A DNA stretch of 34,893 nucleotides from Anaerolineales bacterium UBA3001 (GCA_002346435.1 DDZT01000016.1:1-34893), one strand, 5' to 3'. Shown: positions 1 through 8,635, counted from the first letter of the stretch. A program made the numbers and translations. Notes: a model not told the origin generated them from the letters alone.

Positions 1-706
1 GAAAGCAATTATTCTAGCTGCAGGACGTTCCTCAAGGTTATATCCTATTACGCTTGAGTTACCAAAATGTCTTTTACAAATAGGCAAAAAGAAACTAATA
101 GAGCATCAAGTTGATTGGTTGCACAGATGTGGAATAGAAGACATATTAGTTGTCACTGGATATTTAAATCATTTGATTGAAGCTGAATTGGGGTCAGCAG
201 TTCAATACTCTTATTATAGCGACTATGAAAATACTAACAATTTGCACACATTGTACAGTGTAAGAGATGAGATGTATGAAGATACAATTATACTTTTCTC
301 CGACGTTCTATTATCTGTTGATCTTTTACAACGTTGTATTAATAGTAGTCAGGAGATATGTTTGATTATTGATTCTTCCACTATTACGGACAAGACTATG
401 CGTGTTCAAATACATGATGGATTTATAAGTGATATAGGAAGTCATATTAATGTGGAAGACGCTGATGGAAATTTTATAGGTGTGGGTAAATTTTCAAAAG
501 ACGCAGTTGATTTGCTTGTAAATCAGATGCAAGATTTGGTGGATGATTATATATATATTAATGATTACTACACTATTGCACTTAGCAAGTTGTCTCCCAA
601 GGGACACAAAATAGGATTTATAGAATCTATGCGCGAGCCTTGGGTTGAAATAGATACACAGGATGATTACGATAAAGTGATCAATAGTTCATTTGCAAAT
701 GAGTAA
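1..706 (+). CDS. Cytidylyltransferase-like sugar/phospho-substrate nucleotidyltransferase (5' edge cut)
   Basis: The reading frame is open from base 2. It begins K-A-I-I-L-A-A-G-R-S-S-R-L, so only the first two bases of an ATG appear to be missing; the internal TTG at 119 is not the start. The protein is about 235 residues and has the nucleotidyltransferase signature (LAAGRSSRL, then LPKC with the catalytic-type lysine), an SD pair in ILFSDVLL and a C-terminal VEIDT metal-site aspartate. The pattern NTNNLHTLYS resembles the small cytidylyltransferases acting on phosphocholine, phosphonates or phosphoglutamine (LicC/Cj1416 type). It is a paralogue of the gene at 17307 and, like that gene, is followed by an APS-kinase-like gene, so it probably activates a small phospho-compound with CTP. 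The substrate cannot be read from the sequence. Confidence 0.75.
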   Translation, partial: KAIILAAGRSSRLYPITLELPKCLLQIGKKKLIEHQVDWLHRCGIEDILVVTGYLNHLIEAELGSAVQYSYYSDYENTNNLHTLYSVRDEMYEDTIILFSDVLLSVDLLQRCINSSQEICLIIDSSTITDKTMRVQIHDGFISDIGSHINVEDADGNFIGVGKFSKDAVDLLVNQMQDLVDDYIYINDYYTIALSKLSPKGHKIGFIESMREPWVEIDTQDDYDKVINSSFANE

Positions 707-729
707 CAAGCATGTGGGATTCATATAGT

Positions 730-733
730 GAGG
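730..733 (+). promoter_or_regulatory. GAGG Shine-Dalgarno-like site deciding a non-ATG start
   Basis: GAGG ends 8 bases before an ATT codon at 742. No ATG, GTG or TTG lies between the in-frame TGA at 736-738 and the P-loop of the downstream kinase. This makes ATT 742 the best start, with ATC 739 and ATA 745 as alternatives. Confidence 0.35.
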
Positions 734-741
734 ATTGAATC

Positions 742-1278
742 ATTATAAAAACAGGCACTATTTGGATTACTGGGCTGTCCGGTTCGGGCAAAACAAGTTT
801 AGGTGCTAGATTGGTACATGCACTGGAATTGTTGGGTATCCATAATGTGGAGCTGCTAGATGGTGATGAAACGAGGAAGCGATTACCTCAGACTTATGGG
901 TATTCTAATGAGGATCGCAAAACAGTGGGTTTGTTAGTGAGTAAGTTAGCTAATGAATGTAACAAAAGAGGTAATATAGCTATTGTATGTGCAATTTCGC
1001 ATGTTAAACAAACACGTGCTCAGATACGGGAACATCTCGCGCCGGATTTTATGGAAGTTTACCTGGACTGTCCGGTAGAAGTTTGTGCTGATAGAGATAT
1101 TAAGGGGCACTATCAGAAGGCCCTAGCAGGCGAGTATGAGAATTTCATTGGTGTTACAGAACCGTATCAGTTGTCGGATCAACCTGAATTGATACTAGAT
1201 ACAGTGAATCAATCTGTGGATCAATGTACTGATATTCTTGTTCAATATACCTTGAAGTTTTTTGATCTTGACGGTTAG
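742..1278 (+). CDS. APS-kinase-like nucleotide 3'-kinase (CDP-amidate-kinase type), probable ATT start
   Basis: This is a P-loop kinase of about 178 residues in the adenylylsulfate kinase family. It shows Walker A GLSGSGKT near the N-terminus, DGDETR after beta-2, and the family stretch from EVYLDCP through VCADRD to KGHYQKALAGEYENF. The first normal start codon in frame (TTG 811) would remove the P-loop. The in-frame stop at 736 leaves only ATC, ATT or ATA codons (739-747) as usable starts. The NIRR region that binds the sulfate nucleotide in true APS kinases is changed (EDRKTVGLL), and no ATP sulfurylase is nearby. I therefore infer that it phosphorylates the 3'-OH of a CDP-linked compound, as Cj1415 does. 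It is a paralogue of the gene at 18126 and follows the cytidylyltransferase by 35 bases. Confidence 0.7.
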   Translation: MIKTGTIWITGLSGSGKTSLGARLVHALELLGIHNVELLDGDETRKRLPQTYGYSNEDRKTVGLLVSKLANECNKRGNIAIVCAISHVKQTRAQIREHLAPDFMEVYLDCPVEVCADRDIKGHYQKALAGEYENFIGVTEPYQLSDQPELILDTVNQSVDQCTDILVQYTLKFFDLDG

Positions 1279-1354
1279 CTGTAAAGACGCCAAATACTTT
1301 AGGCTAACTACAAACTAGGTTGTTCAGTATCATATTTGTCGATGATTATATTAT

Positions 1355-1759
1355 ATGAATAAATTAGTTTCTACAGAAATAATTTGTACTATAGGTCCTG
1401 TTAGTCTTAACAGCGACACTCTCTCAGCGTTTCAAGAGCTAGGAGTAACCTTGTTGCGTATCAATCTATCGCATACTCGAGCATATGAACTAGCTGATTT
1501 GATTGAATATTTGGAGAGTACTTGTTCTATTCCCATATGTATCGATACAGAAGGTGCCCAAATCAGGACTGGTCAATTGTCGGATAGTAATATCAACTTG
1601 AGCATTAATGATGTTATATATATTCCAGACAAACTTGTAATGGGAACTAAGGATCAGATTAATTTGTATCCGGAAGGGATAATCAATGATTTGGAAATTG
1701 GAGATCTCATCCACAAGCTGACATTTTGCTTGATTTCTACCCAGATTTGCTCAATATAA
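1355..1759 (+). pseudogene. N-terminal fragment of a diverged pyruvate-kinase-like protein
   Basis: The first ~115 of 134 residues look like the start of pyruvate kinase: EIICTIGP at the N-terminus, LLRINLSHT (family RxNxSHG), then CIDTEGAQIRTG. Full-length pyruvate kinase has about 470 residues, so the barrel and C-terminal domain are missing. The family motif DTKGPEIRTG reads DTEGAQIRTG here, so the source was already a diverged paralogue rather than glycolytic enzyme. The end (HKLTFCLISTQICSI) does not look like the family. A shifted frame from about 1705 is also open, to a TGA at 1762-1764, so the end could be a frameshifted junction with another gene. A short functional protein cannot be excluded. 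Confidence 0.6.
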
Positions 1760-1859
1760 ATTGATATTAATCAGTGAACAATTATTCATTGCGACGAAAT
1801 GAATTACATCATAGTGCCACAATAGTGATGATTGGATTTTTTCGACCTGGTATGAACGT

Positions 1860-3056
1860 ATGAGAATGGCAATAAGTCGGTTGAAAAGGCAATTCACACA
1901 TATTTTCCGTTTATCGGTAGGTTTTTCATTTTATCTTTTTGTCAGGATTCTATATCCTTTAATTCGCATTCGGATTGGACTTCTTAATTATGCGCGAATA
2001 GGCCATTTGGCAACCAATACTGAATTATGTATGCGAAGAATGTCTGTAGCATCTCCTGGTAGAAAAACCATAAATATCTTTCTAGCAGGTACTCCTCCAG
2101 CAAATAGACAGCTGTTAGAAATGATAAAGCGGAAACTAATCGTCGTGGAAAGTAATTATCTATATGAGGTGTTGCAATCAATTTATCAACGCACCTTAGA
2201 TGATAAGATCTGGATTAGTTTGCGACAATCGGGTTATGGTTTATGGAAAGATTGGGGTATTGCAGGGCCACAATTAAACTTTACTCGGGAAGAGAAGATA
2301 CAGGGTGAGACCGTACTGCAATCAATAGGTGTTTCATCTGAGGTACCATTTGTATGTTTTTGTGCACGAGACAAGACATACTTGGATGTCGCACAAAGTT
2401 GGCGATCAAGATTGGAATGGTCTTATCATGATTATCGCAACAATGACATCACAAATTATATAGATGCAGCTATGTTCTTGGCTGATAATGGCATTCCTGC
2501 TATCCGTATGGGTTCTGTAGTCGAAAAAGCACTTAGTATCAATCATGTTGGTATTATCGATTATGCTCTGCATAATAGGTCAGACTTTGCTGATGTTTTC
2601 TTGGCTGCTCACTGTAAATTTTTTTTGGGTGATACAGGTGGTCTATTTGGTCCAGCGGCTATTTTTGGCGTACCCTTTGCTGCTGTTAATTTGACTCCTT
2701 TGAGGATTGCTCCTCGTACTTCGCTGGATATATTTATTCCAAAAAAATATAGATATAAGGATACGCAAAAGTTTCTTACTATTCGTGAAATTATTGATCT
2801 TGGTGCTCATGAGTGGGGTAGAACTGAAAAATATACCCGAGCTGGAATAGATGTGGTAGAGAATTCATCTGAGGAAATATTGGATCTTGTAATTGAGATG
2901 AATGCACGTTTAGATGGTACTTGGATTGAAGATGATAATGATGAGGAGTTGCAATCCCAATATAGATCAATGTTTCCGAAAAATTGTGCAATCGTTGGAC
3001 ATCCTTCACGGATAGGATCATATTTTCTACGCAAGAATGCATGGATTCTTAATTGA
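1860..3056 (+). CDS. Putative glycosyltransferase, TIGR04372-like
   Basis: The protein has 398 residues. A hydrophobic N-terminal stretch (about residues 18-42) suggests membrane association. The second half has the pattern I associate with the TIGR04372 family of surface-glycan loci: NYIDAAMFLADNGIPAIRMG, then NRSDFADVFLAAHCKFFLGDTGG and FGVPFAAVN. This is a GT-B-like nucleotide-sugar binding region with a glycine-rich turn. It probably transfers a sugar during repeat-unit assembly at the inner membrane. ATG 1866 is an alternative start two codons downstream. The family call is from memory of its motifs; donor and acceptor are unknown. Confidence 0.65.
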   Translation: MRMAISRLKRQFTHIFRLSVGFSFYLFVRILYPLIRIRIGLLNYARIGHLATNTELCMRRMSVASPGRKTINIFLAGTPPANRQLLEMIKRKLIVVESNYLYEVLQSIYQRTLDDKIWISLRQSGYGLWKDWGIAGPQLNFTREEKIQGETVLQSIGVSSEVPFVCFCARDKTYLDVAQSWRSRLEWSYHDYRNNDITNYIDAAMFLADNGIPAIRMGSVVEKALSINHVGIIDYALHNRSDFADVFLAAHCKFFLGDTGGLFGPAAIFGVPFAAVNLTPLRIAPRTSLDIFIPKKYRYKDTQKFLTIREIIDLGAHEWGRTEKYTRAGIDVVENSSEEILDLVIEMNARLDGTWIEDDNDEELQSQYRSMFPKNCAIVGHPSRIGSYFLRKNAWILN

Positions 3057-3113
3057 TACAAAGCCGATAGCAATTATTCGTTAATATAAACATTTTCTTG
3101 TAATCAGTAAGTT

Positions 3114-4148
3114 ATGGATCAAAAGCCGCTTTTTACTGTCATTCTCGACACATATTATCGACCAAAGTTACTTAAACAGGCCGTCGATGCTATTCGTAGA
3201 CAAACTTATGATAATCTGGAGATTATTCTAATAAACAATGGTGCAACGTCTGAAACTATTGAATATTTGTATGCTACTGCAAATAATGATGAGCGTGTAA
3301 AACTTATTCACTTTGAGGAAAATCAATGGCATCCGGATGATCCTCTTAGAGTGGTAGATGTTTGCCTGAATGCTGGTCTTCAAAAGGCTAAAGGTGAATA
3401 TATTTTTTACCAATCTGATGATGATTGGATGTCTGATGACTATGTGGAAAAGATGGTGAGTTTATTTTTAGGCCATCCTGAGTGTACTACTGCGGCCGGA
3501 TTGCCTGTGGTTGTAGATAAACATGGCGCAATTATTTCCACAGCAGAACGGAAAACTAATCTCAGATCACGTTACATGTCAGGTAATGAGGTTGCGTTAG
3601 ACAAATTGCGCGGGGGTCATATGTTTGGTGCACCTGGCAGTATATTTTCCATTAAAACTGACATCCTACGCCAGGCGGGCGGTTTTCATCGCAATCTAGA
3701 AAAAAGTCACTTGTATGGAATAGTACCTTTTGGTGTAACTGGTTTTGATGAAACCGCTGTGTTCCATTGGCGTCGTCATGACGGGCAACTTAATGTGCAT
3801 CTGTCGCTTTCAGGAAAGGTTTGGATCAAAGAGCTTGAAAATTGGTTAAGCGAATGGGATATACAGGGCAAATGGCAAATTTTTGGGTCCAATACGGCCG
3901 ATGAGGTAATCAATACACTTTTGCAAATGCAGATTCGCTCGACTGCTATATGGTTTGCAGTAAATTTATTGCAGGGCAGAGTTCAAGTTTGTGTTCATAT
4001 GTTGCGCCAAATTGTCCAATCGGATCATATATACAAATTTATCATGAAAATTCCAGAAGCTTTTTGGGCTAGACGCCATGATTTATTGTTTTTACCTAAG
4101 ACATTTCTGAAGTGGGTTTTTGGTGTTTTGTTTGCTGTCATTTTGTAA
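3114..4148 (+). CDS. Family 2 glycosyltransferase
   Basis: A 344-residue GT-A enzyme. The N-terminal part (FTVILDTYYRPKLLKQAVDAI, then NLEIILINNGA) is the GT2 nucleotide-binding fold. QSDDDW at residues 101-106 carries the metal-binding aspartates (D102-D104). The acceptor-binding part continues to about residue 230. The C-terminus ends in a hydrophobic stretch (about 326-344) that could anchor it to the inner membrane. It would add one sugar to the lipid-linked repeat unit of this locus. The sugar is not predictable. Confidence 0.85.
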   Translation: MDQKPLFTVILDTYYRPKLLKQAVDAIRRQTYDNLEIILINNGATSETIEYLYATANNDERVKLIHFEENQWHPDDPLRVVDVCLNAGLQKAKGEYIFYQSDDDWMSDDYVEKMVSLFLGHPECTTAAGLPVVVDKHGAIISTAERKTNLRSRYMSGNEVALDKLRGGHMFGAPGSIFSIKTDILRQAGGFHRNLEKSHLYGIVPFGVTGFDETAVFHWRRHDGQLNVHLSLSGKVWIKELENWLSEWDIQGKWQIFGSNTADEVINTLLQMQIRSTAIWFAVNLLQGRVQVCVHMLRQIVQSDHIYKFIMKIPEAFWARRHDLLFLPKTFLKWVFGVLFAVIL

Positions 4149-4215
4149 CTACTTACAATAGATTTACACATATGAATGCAGGTATGAGAAATCTAAATTT
4201 AGGAAAGAATTTATA

Positions 4216-6015
4216 ATGCTCAAACTATATTGGAGACTAGTATTTCATCCATATTTGATTAGGATTATTGCTATAACCGCCACTATTTTTCTGACTTCGA
4301 CACTTGATGTTCTTAGTATAGGGATGATAGTACCTGTTGTCAGCATAATGATTGCTCCAGAAGAGAGTTCGTCTACATGGATTGCTGATATGGTCCAAAA
4401 TGTTACCAACAGAGCAAATCTGGGTAATAATTATCAAGTTGTAGTATTTGCAGGCCTAGCTGCAATTGTTGTTCTGGTAATCATAAAGAATATCATTTTA
4501 TTACTACAAAACTTACTGATACATCGTCTTGCTACCACAGTGGAACTAGACTTCAAGGTCAAGTTATTCAACAGATTTGTGCGCGCACGCTATGAGGAAA
4601 TAACCGCGCGAGGGCGAGGAGTGATAATAGAAGATCTGTCACGTGCAGCCACAGGTGTAGTCAGTAGTATTTCAGTTGCAGCATCATTACTAAACGGGTT
4701 TATGCTGACAATTACAAGTGTTGTTTTACTTTTCTACCTTTCGTGGTGGTCAATACCAATCATAGGGCTCCCGCTTTTGCTAGTTTATGGTATTTCTGGT
4801 CCGCGACTTCAGCGACGATCTGCACAGATTGGATCTCAATTGCATGATATACGACAGAAAAATTCAGTGGCGATGGTTGATTTTCTTGATGGTATCCGTG
4901 TGATCAAAGCTAGTGTAATTGAGAGTGTGGCTGTCAATAGGATAAGAACACTATTACAAGAGTATTTACCATTGTATGTTGTCAGTAGATTGCTACCATC
5001 TATTCCTGGTGCAATCATCGAGATTGTCGGAGTATCTCTAATCGCTATATTAGTTCTTATTGCTGTTACAAGACCTGTGTTGGGGCTTACATTATCAGAA
5101 ATCGCTGCAATTGTAGTACTAATGCGACGTTTGCTTCCTACAGTTAGTGTAATGCAACACGGTGTAGTTAATCTGAGCGATAAGCTTCGTGTAGTTGAAA
5201 TAGCTGATCAAACTCTAAGTGACATGCCCATCGAAAAAACCGGTGGACATGTCTTGAACGACAACGATTTTATAGAGAAAATTGAGATCCAGGATTTGTC
5301 ATTTTCGTATCATAGCAGACCCGATGTATCTGTGCTGCATGATATAAATCTTACTTTACATCGTGGGCAAGTAACCGCATTGGTTGGGCAAACGGGGTCT
5401 GGAAAGTCTACTATTGCAGATTTGTTAATACGTCTCTACAATCCAGTTTCTGGCACCATTCTAATTGATACAGTTAACCTGAGCAATATTGATTTACATA
5501 CTTATCGCAAGCGTATAGGGTTCGTTGGTCAGGATCCATACCTATTTAATACAACATTGCGTAACAATATTACATTGTGGGACAACTCAATCAAGGATTA
5601 TGAACTTGATCAGGTAATTCAGACTGTTCAGTTGGATGAATTACTCAATTCTATGAGCGATGGATTTGAGACAATGGTAGGAGACCGTGGCCTCCGTCTG
5701 TCAGGTGGTCAACGACAGAGAGTGGCTATTGCACGTGCTATTTTAACAAATCCAGATATGCTTGTGTTTGATGAAGCTACTAGTGCTCTTGACAATCTAA
5801 CTGAGGGTGAGGTACATGCAGCTATAAGTAAATTGCGAGAGAATTCTATTGTTCTAGTTATAGCACATCGTCTTAATACCGTCAGAGATGCGGACTTGGT
5901 TGTTGTGTTGGAGGGTGGTCGCATTGTAGAGCAGGGTCATCCTGATCAACTTCTTTTGGCGAGAGGACAATTTTATCGACTATATGAAAACGATGCCGAG
6001 CATAGCAAAGCTTAG
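4216..6015 (+). CDS. ABC transporter, fused permease and ATPase (lipid-linked glycan flippase, PglK/MsbA type)
   Basis: The protein has 599 residues: an N-terminal exporter-type membrane domain (about 1-330, several hydrophobic segments) followed by an ATPase domain (about 350-599). The ATPase has Walker A GQTGSGKST (lysine 397), signature LSGGQRQR (from 495), Walker B MLVFDE (D519, E520) and the H-loop IAHRL. All catalytic motifs are intact. An AGGAAAG ribosome-binding stretch lies about 10 bases before ATG 4216. Located in a glycan locus next to glycosyltransferases, it most likely flips lipid-linked oligosaccharide across the inner membrane, as PglK does. No Wzx or Wzy gene is seen in the window. 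Confidence 0.88.
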   Translation: MLKLYWRLVFHPYLIRIIAITATIFLTSTLDVLSIGMIVPVVSIMIAPEESSSTWIADMVQNVTNRANLGNNYQVVVFAGLAAIVVLVIIKNIILLLQNLLIHRLATTVELDFKVKLFNRFVRARYEEITARGRGVIIEDLSRAATGVVSSISVAASLLNGFMLTITSVVLLFYLSWWSIPIIGLPLLLVYGISGPRLQRRSAQIGSQLHDIRQKNSVAMVDFLDGIRVIKASVIESVAVNRIRTLLQEYLPLYVVSRLLPSIPGAIIEIVGVSLIAILVLIAVTRPVLGLTLSEIAAIVVLMRRLLPTVSVMQHGVVNLSDKLRVVEIADQTLSDMPIEKTGGHVLNDNDFIEKIEIQDLSFSYHSRPDVSVLHDINLTLHRGQVTALVGQTGSGKSTIADLLIRLYNPVSGTILIDTVNLSNIDLHTYRKRIGFVGQDPYLFNTTLRNNITLWDNSIKDYELDQVIQTVQLDELLNSMSDGFETMVGDRGLRLSGGQRQRVAIARAILTNPDMLVFDEATSALDNLTEGEVHAAISKLRENSIVLVIAHRLNTVRDADLVVVLEGGRIVEQGHPDQLLLARGQFYRLYENDAEHSKA

Positions 6016-6078
6016 GTTGCCAAGTATTTTCTCCAAACATAAAAATAAGCATCAAATGTACACAGAGGTTTGTAATAA

Positions 6079-6789
6079 GTGACTAAAGTTCTGGGCTTAA
6101 TTACAGCGCGTGGTGGTTCTAAAGGTATTCCTAAAAAGAATATAGAACATGTAGGAGGAAAACCACTTATTGCTTGGACAATTGAGGCAGCACTAAAATC
6201 AAATGTGTTTGATCGTGTTGTTGTATCTACAGACAACAATGAAATTGCGGGTGTTGCGCAAAAATGGGGTGCGGAAGTTCCATTTATAAGGCCTGGCAGA
6301 TTGTCTAAAGATGATTCCCCACATGTCGATGTTCTTATCCATGCTATAAATTGGTTGCAGGAAAAAGAAGACTATTTGCCAGAATTTTTGATGTTATTAC
6401 AACCTACATCACCTTTGCGAACGTCAGAAGACATTGATAAATCATTCGAATTAGCTGTCGATCGGAAAGCAGATTGTGTAATTAGTGTGCAAGAAGCTTT
6501 ATCTCACCCATATAGTGTGATGCAGGTTGCCGAAGATCAGAAGTTGTCGGAATTTTTAATGTCTTCAGAGGATGATGCATCATATCAACGTCGCCAAGTA
6601 AGGCCTAAATTTTATTCGTTGAATGGCGCCATTTTTATTTTCAAAGTAGATGTACTTTTGAGGAATAAAAATACATATCCCGAGCTTACATTTACTTATG
6701 TAATGCCTAAAGAAAGGTCTCTGGATGTTGATACATCATGGGATTTGCATATTGCCAATTTAATTCTTAATCATTTGTATGTCAAGTAA
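6079..6789 (+). CDS. neuA: CMP-nonulosonate synthetase (NeuA/LegF/PseF family)
   Basis: A cytidylyltransferase of 236 residues that joins CTP to a nonulosonic acid and releases pyrophosphate. Motifs are LITARGGSKGIPKKN at the N-terminus, LQPTSPLRT in the middle and LDVDTSWDL near the C-terminus, all typical of CMP-sialate/legionaminate/pseudaminate synthetases at about the usual length. GTG 6079 is the start, with AGAGG at 6064-6068 about 10 bases upstream. It lies far from neuB (25566) and neuC (26636) but would use their product. Which nine-carbon sugar it takes cannot be told from the motifs; the LegC/NeuC genes favour legionaminic acid or a relative. Confidence 0.88.
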   Translation: MTKVLGLITARGGSKGIPKKNIEHVGGKPLIAWTIEAALKSNVFDRVVVSTDNNEIAGVAQKWGAEVPFIRPGRLSKDDSPHVDVLIHAINWLQEKEDYLPEFLMLLQPTSPLRTSEDIDKSFELAVDRKADCVISVQEALSHPYSVMQVAEDQKLSEFLMSSEDDASYQRRQVRPKFYSLNGAIFIFKVDVLLRNKNTYPELTFTYVMPKERSLDVDTSWDLHIANLILNHLYVK

Positions 6790-6810
6790 ATCAACTGAGA
6801 TATTTTTGCC

Positions 6811-7803
6811 ATGAAAATAGTCGATGCCACCTCATGCCTTACTATAGTTAGTTATCATTATGTGCGGCCAATTAGAGATAGTCAATATGCTTCGATAAAG
6901 GGTCTAGAAAAGACAGATTTTGAAGGGCAGATGAAATACATAATGCGGCATTATAACGTTGTGTCGATGGAGCATGTTGTGGCTAGCATACGTGGAGAAG
7001 AACAGTTGCCTCAAATGGCATTGCTTTTAACTTTCGATGATGGTTTTTCCGATCATTATCTACATGTATTTCCGCATTTGGTCCAACACGGAATATCCGC
7101 TGCGTTTTATCCCAGTGTATCCCCTACTGTTGAAAGGAAAATGCTAGATGTCCATAAAATTCATTTTATACTTGCTTGTGAGAGCAATAAGATTGCACTG
7201 GTAGATTCGCTAAACGAACATATTGAACAAGCTAGAGAAAGCTTTGATTTGGAACCAATACATGTCTATGAGAAAGATTATAAGAACCCTAATCGTTATG
7301 ATTCAGGTGAAGTAATTTACATAAAACGAATGCTGCAACATGCTTTGCCTGATCTTTTGCGTAAAGAGATAACTGATAATATGTTTGGCAAGTTTGTTAC
7401 TAATGACCAAAGTGCATTTGCGGATGAGTTGTATCTAAATGAAGAGCAACTTAAGATAATGATTGCTGAAGGGATGCATGTTGGTGGTCATGGCGTACAT
7501 CATGAATGGCTAAATCATTGTGACAAATCGCATCAAGAATCTATTGTGCGAGATTGTAGGGGTTTTTTGGATAGTATTGGTGTTTCAAGTCAATATATGA
7601 CTTTTTGTTATCCATATGGGGCTTATAATGATGACACAAAAGCAATAATAGCGCGTCATGGTTTTGATTTAGCCATGACTACTGAAGTCGGTATAACTGA
7701 CCTATGCCTTCATGATAACTACATGTTACCCCGGCTTGATACAAATGACTTGCCTAAATCTAGTCAAGCTGAAACAGTCAGCTGGACTAGAAACTTAATG
7801 TAA
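6811..7803 (+). CDS. Polysaccharide deacetylase (NodB domain, carbohydrate esterase 4)
   Basis: The protein has 330 residues. The NodB motif LLLTFDDGFS gives the catalytic/metal aspartates D76 and D77. The second metal motif H-x3-H is GGHGVHHE (H227, H231). A further family motif, FCYPYGAYN, follows. No signal peptide is visible, so it is probably cytoplasmic and would remove an N- or O-acetyl group from a sugar precursor or lipid-linked intermediate. It starts 21 bases after neuA, in the same orientation, which suggests co-transcription. Confidence 0.82.
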   Translation: MKIVDATSCLTIVSYHYVRPIRDSQYASIKGLEKTDFEGQMKYIMRHYNVVSMEHVVASIRGEEQLPQMALLLTFDDGFSDHYLHVFPHLVQHGISAAFYPSVSPTVERKMLDVHKIHFILACESNKIALVDSLNEHIEQARESFDLEPIHVYEKDYKNPNRYDSGEVIYIKRMLQHALPDLLRKEITDNMFGKFVTNDQSAFADELYLNEEQLKIMIAEGMHVGGHGVHHEWLNHCDKSHQESIVRDCRGFLDSIGVSSQYMTFCYPYGAYNDDTKAIIARHGFDLAMTTEVGITDLCLHDNYMLPRLDTNDLPKSSQAETVSWTRNLM

Positions 7804-7835
7804 ATATCTCAAATCTTGTTTAATATAAATATTGT

Positions 7836-7991
7836 ATGAGTGGCGATTTTCGCAGTCGTTTCAACAAATTAATAGCAGCTGTGTTCCATATGGAAGTTTC
7901 CGAAATCCGAGATGATAGTGGTCCTAACGATATACAGGCTTGGAATTTATTATTGATTATTTTTAAATTTATAAAGGTTACAAATGTCTGA
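7836..7991 (+). pseudogene. Truncated acyl carrier protein remnant (first half only)
   Basis: This 51-residue reading frame looks like the first half of an ACP: FNKLIAAVFHMEVSEIRDDS then NDIQAWN. At the point where an ACP has W-D-S, the phosphopantetheine serine, it breaks into LLLIIFKFIKV and stops. It therefore lacks the attachment serine and helices 2-4. It overlaps, in another frame, the start of the intact ACP at 7984. The sequence becomes sharply AT-rich from about 7945, exactly where homology to ACP ends, so this looks like the left recombination junction of the module that follows. Confidence 0.6.
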
Positions 7992-8226
7992 TGTATTTGA
8001 CAAACTCATTCCAATTTTTAGAAATGTTTTTGATGATGATGAGTTGATAATTGTTGAAACTACGAAAGCAGAAGATATTGATGAATGGGATAGTTTGGCG
8101 CATATTAGACTAGTGCTTACAATTGAAAAAGTTTTTGAACTTCGATTCACTACTGAAGAAATATCTAATCTAGCTAATGTTGGTGACATGGCTAAATTAA
8201 TTATGAAAAAGCAAACTAGTGGCTAA
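7984..8226 (+). CDS. Acyl carrier protein
   Basis: An 80-residue acidic helical protein with the ACP motif EWDSLAHI; serine 37 is the expected 4'-phosphopantetheine site. AAAGG lies about 7 bases before ATG 7984. Its stop region overlaps the MaoC-like gene by 8 bases. With the MaoC dehydratase, SDR reductase and FkbH protein that follow, it should carry an acyl group (3-hydroxyacyl or glyceryl type) for transfer to an amino sugar of the glycan. It is one of specialised ACPs found in glycan and natural-product loci rather than the housekeeping AcpP. Confidence 0.85.
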   Translation: MSDVFDKLIPIFRNVFDDDELIIVETTKAEDIDEWDSLAHIRLVLTIEKVFELRFTTEEISNLANVGDMAKLIMKKQTSG

Positions 8227-8635
8227 TTTACAAACCTGGAACAAATATTTTGAAGGTATGAAAAGGGAATGGATATTTTCTTTCTCAATGAAGGAAATGT
8301 TAACATTTGCTAAATTAAGTGGCGATTACAACCCTATTCATTTGGAGTCTGATTTTGCTAAATCAAAAGGTTTTGATTCACCCATAATATATGGATTGCT
8401 TTTGTCTAGTCAGATCTCTCGATTAATTGGCCAAGAGTTGCCAGACAAGAATGCAGTTCTAACAGGTTTCCAAATAGATTTTATAAAACCAAGTTACCCT
8501 AGAGATAATTTGATTTTTGAGGCTAATTTAATTACCAAATCTGACTCCACAAATGCACTTGAGTTTAAATGCAATATTTTAAGAGATCAAAAAACCATAT
8601 GCCGTGCTACGGTTAGAGCAGTATGGCTGCCGTGA
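8219..8635 (+). CDS. MaoC-like (R)-hydratase/dehydratase
   Basis: A 138-residue single hot-dog domain. The active-site motif of hydratase-2/MaoC is present as SGDYNPIHL, with D36 and H41 as catalytic pair, followed by the family pattern GFDSPIIYGLLL. It starts at GTG 8219, overlapping the ACP gene by 8 bases, and overlaps the SDR gene by 13 bases, so these are translationally coupled. The likely reaction is hydration or dehydration between an enoyl and a 3-hydroxyacyl thioester on the adjacent ACP. The physiological direction is unknown. Confidence 0.82.
   Translation: MANLQTWNKYFEGMKREWIFSFSMKEMLTFAKLSGDYNPIHLESDFAKSKGFDSPIIYGLLLSSQISRLIGQELPDKNAVLTGFQIDFIKPSYPRDNLIFEANLITKSDSTNALEFKCNILRDQKTICRATVRAVWLP

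Noticed and set aside
742..1278. Sulfate assimilation (true adenylylsulfate kinase) for the two APS-kinase-like genes at 742 and 18126
   Set aside because: No ATP sulfurylase or sulfate transporter is present, the NIRR-type substrate motif is altered in both, and each follows a small cytidylyltransferase as in the CDP-amidate pathway.
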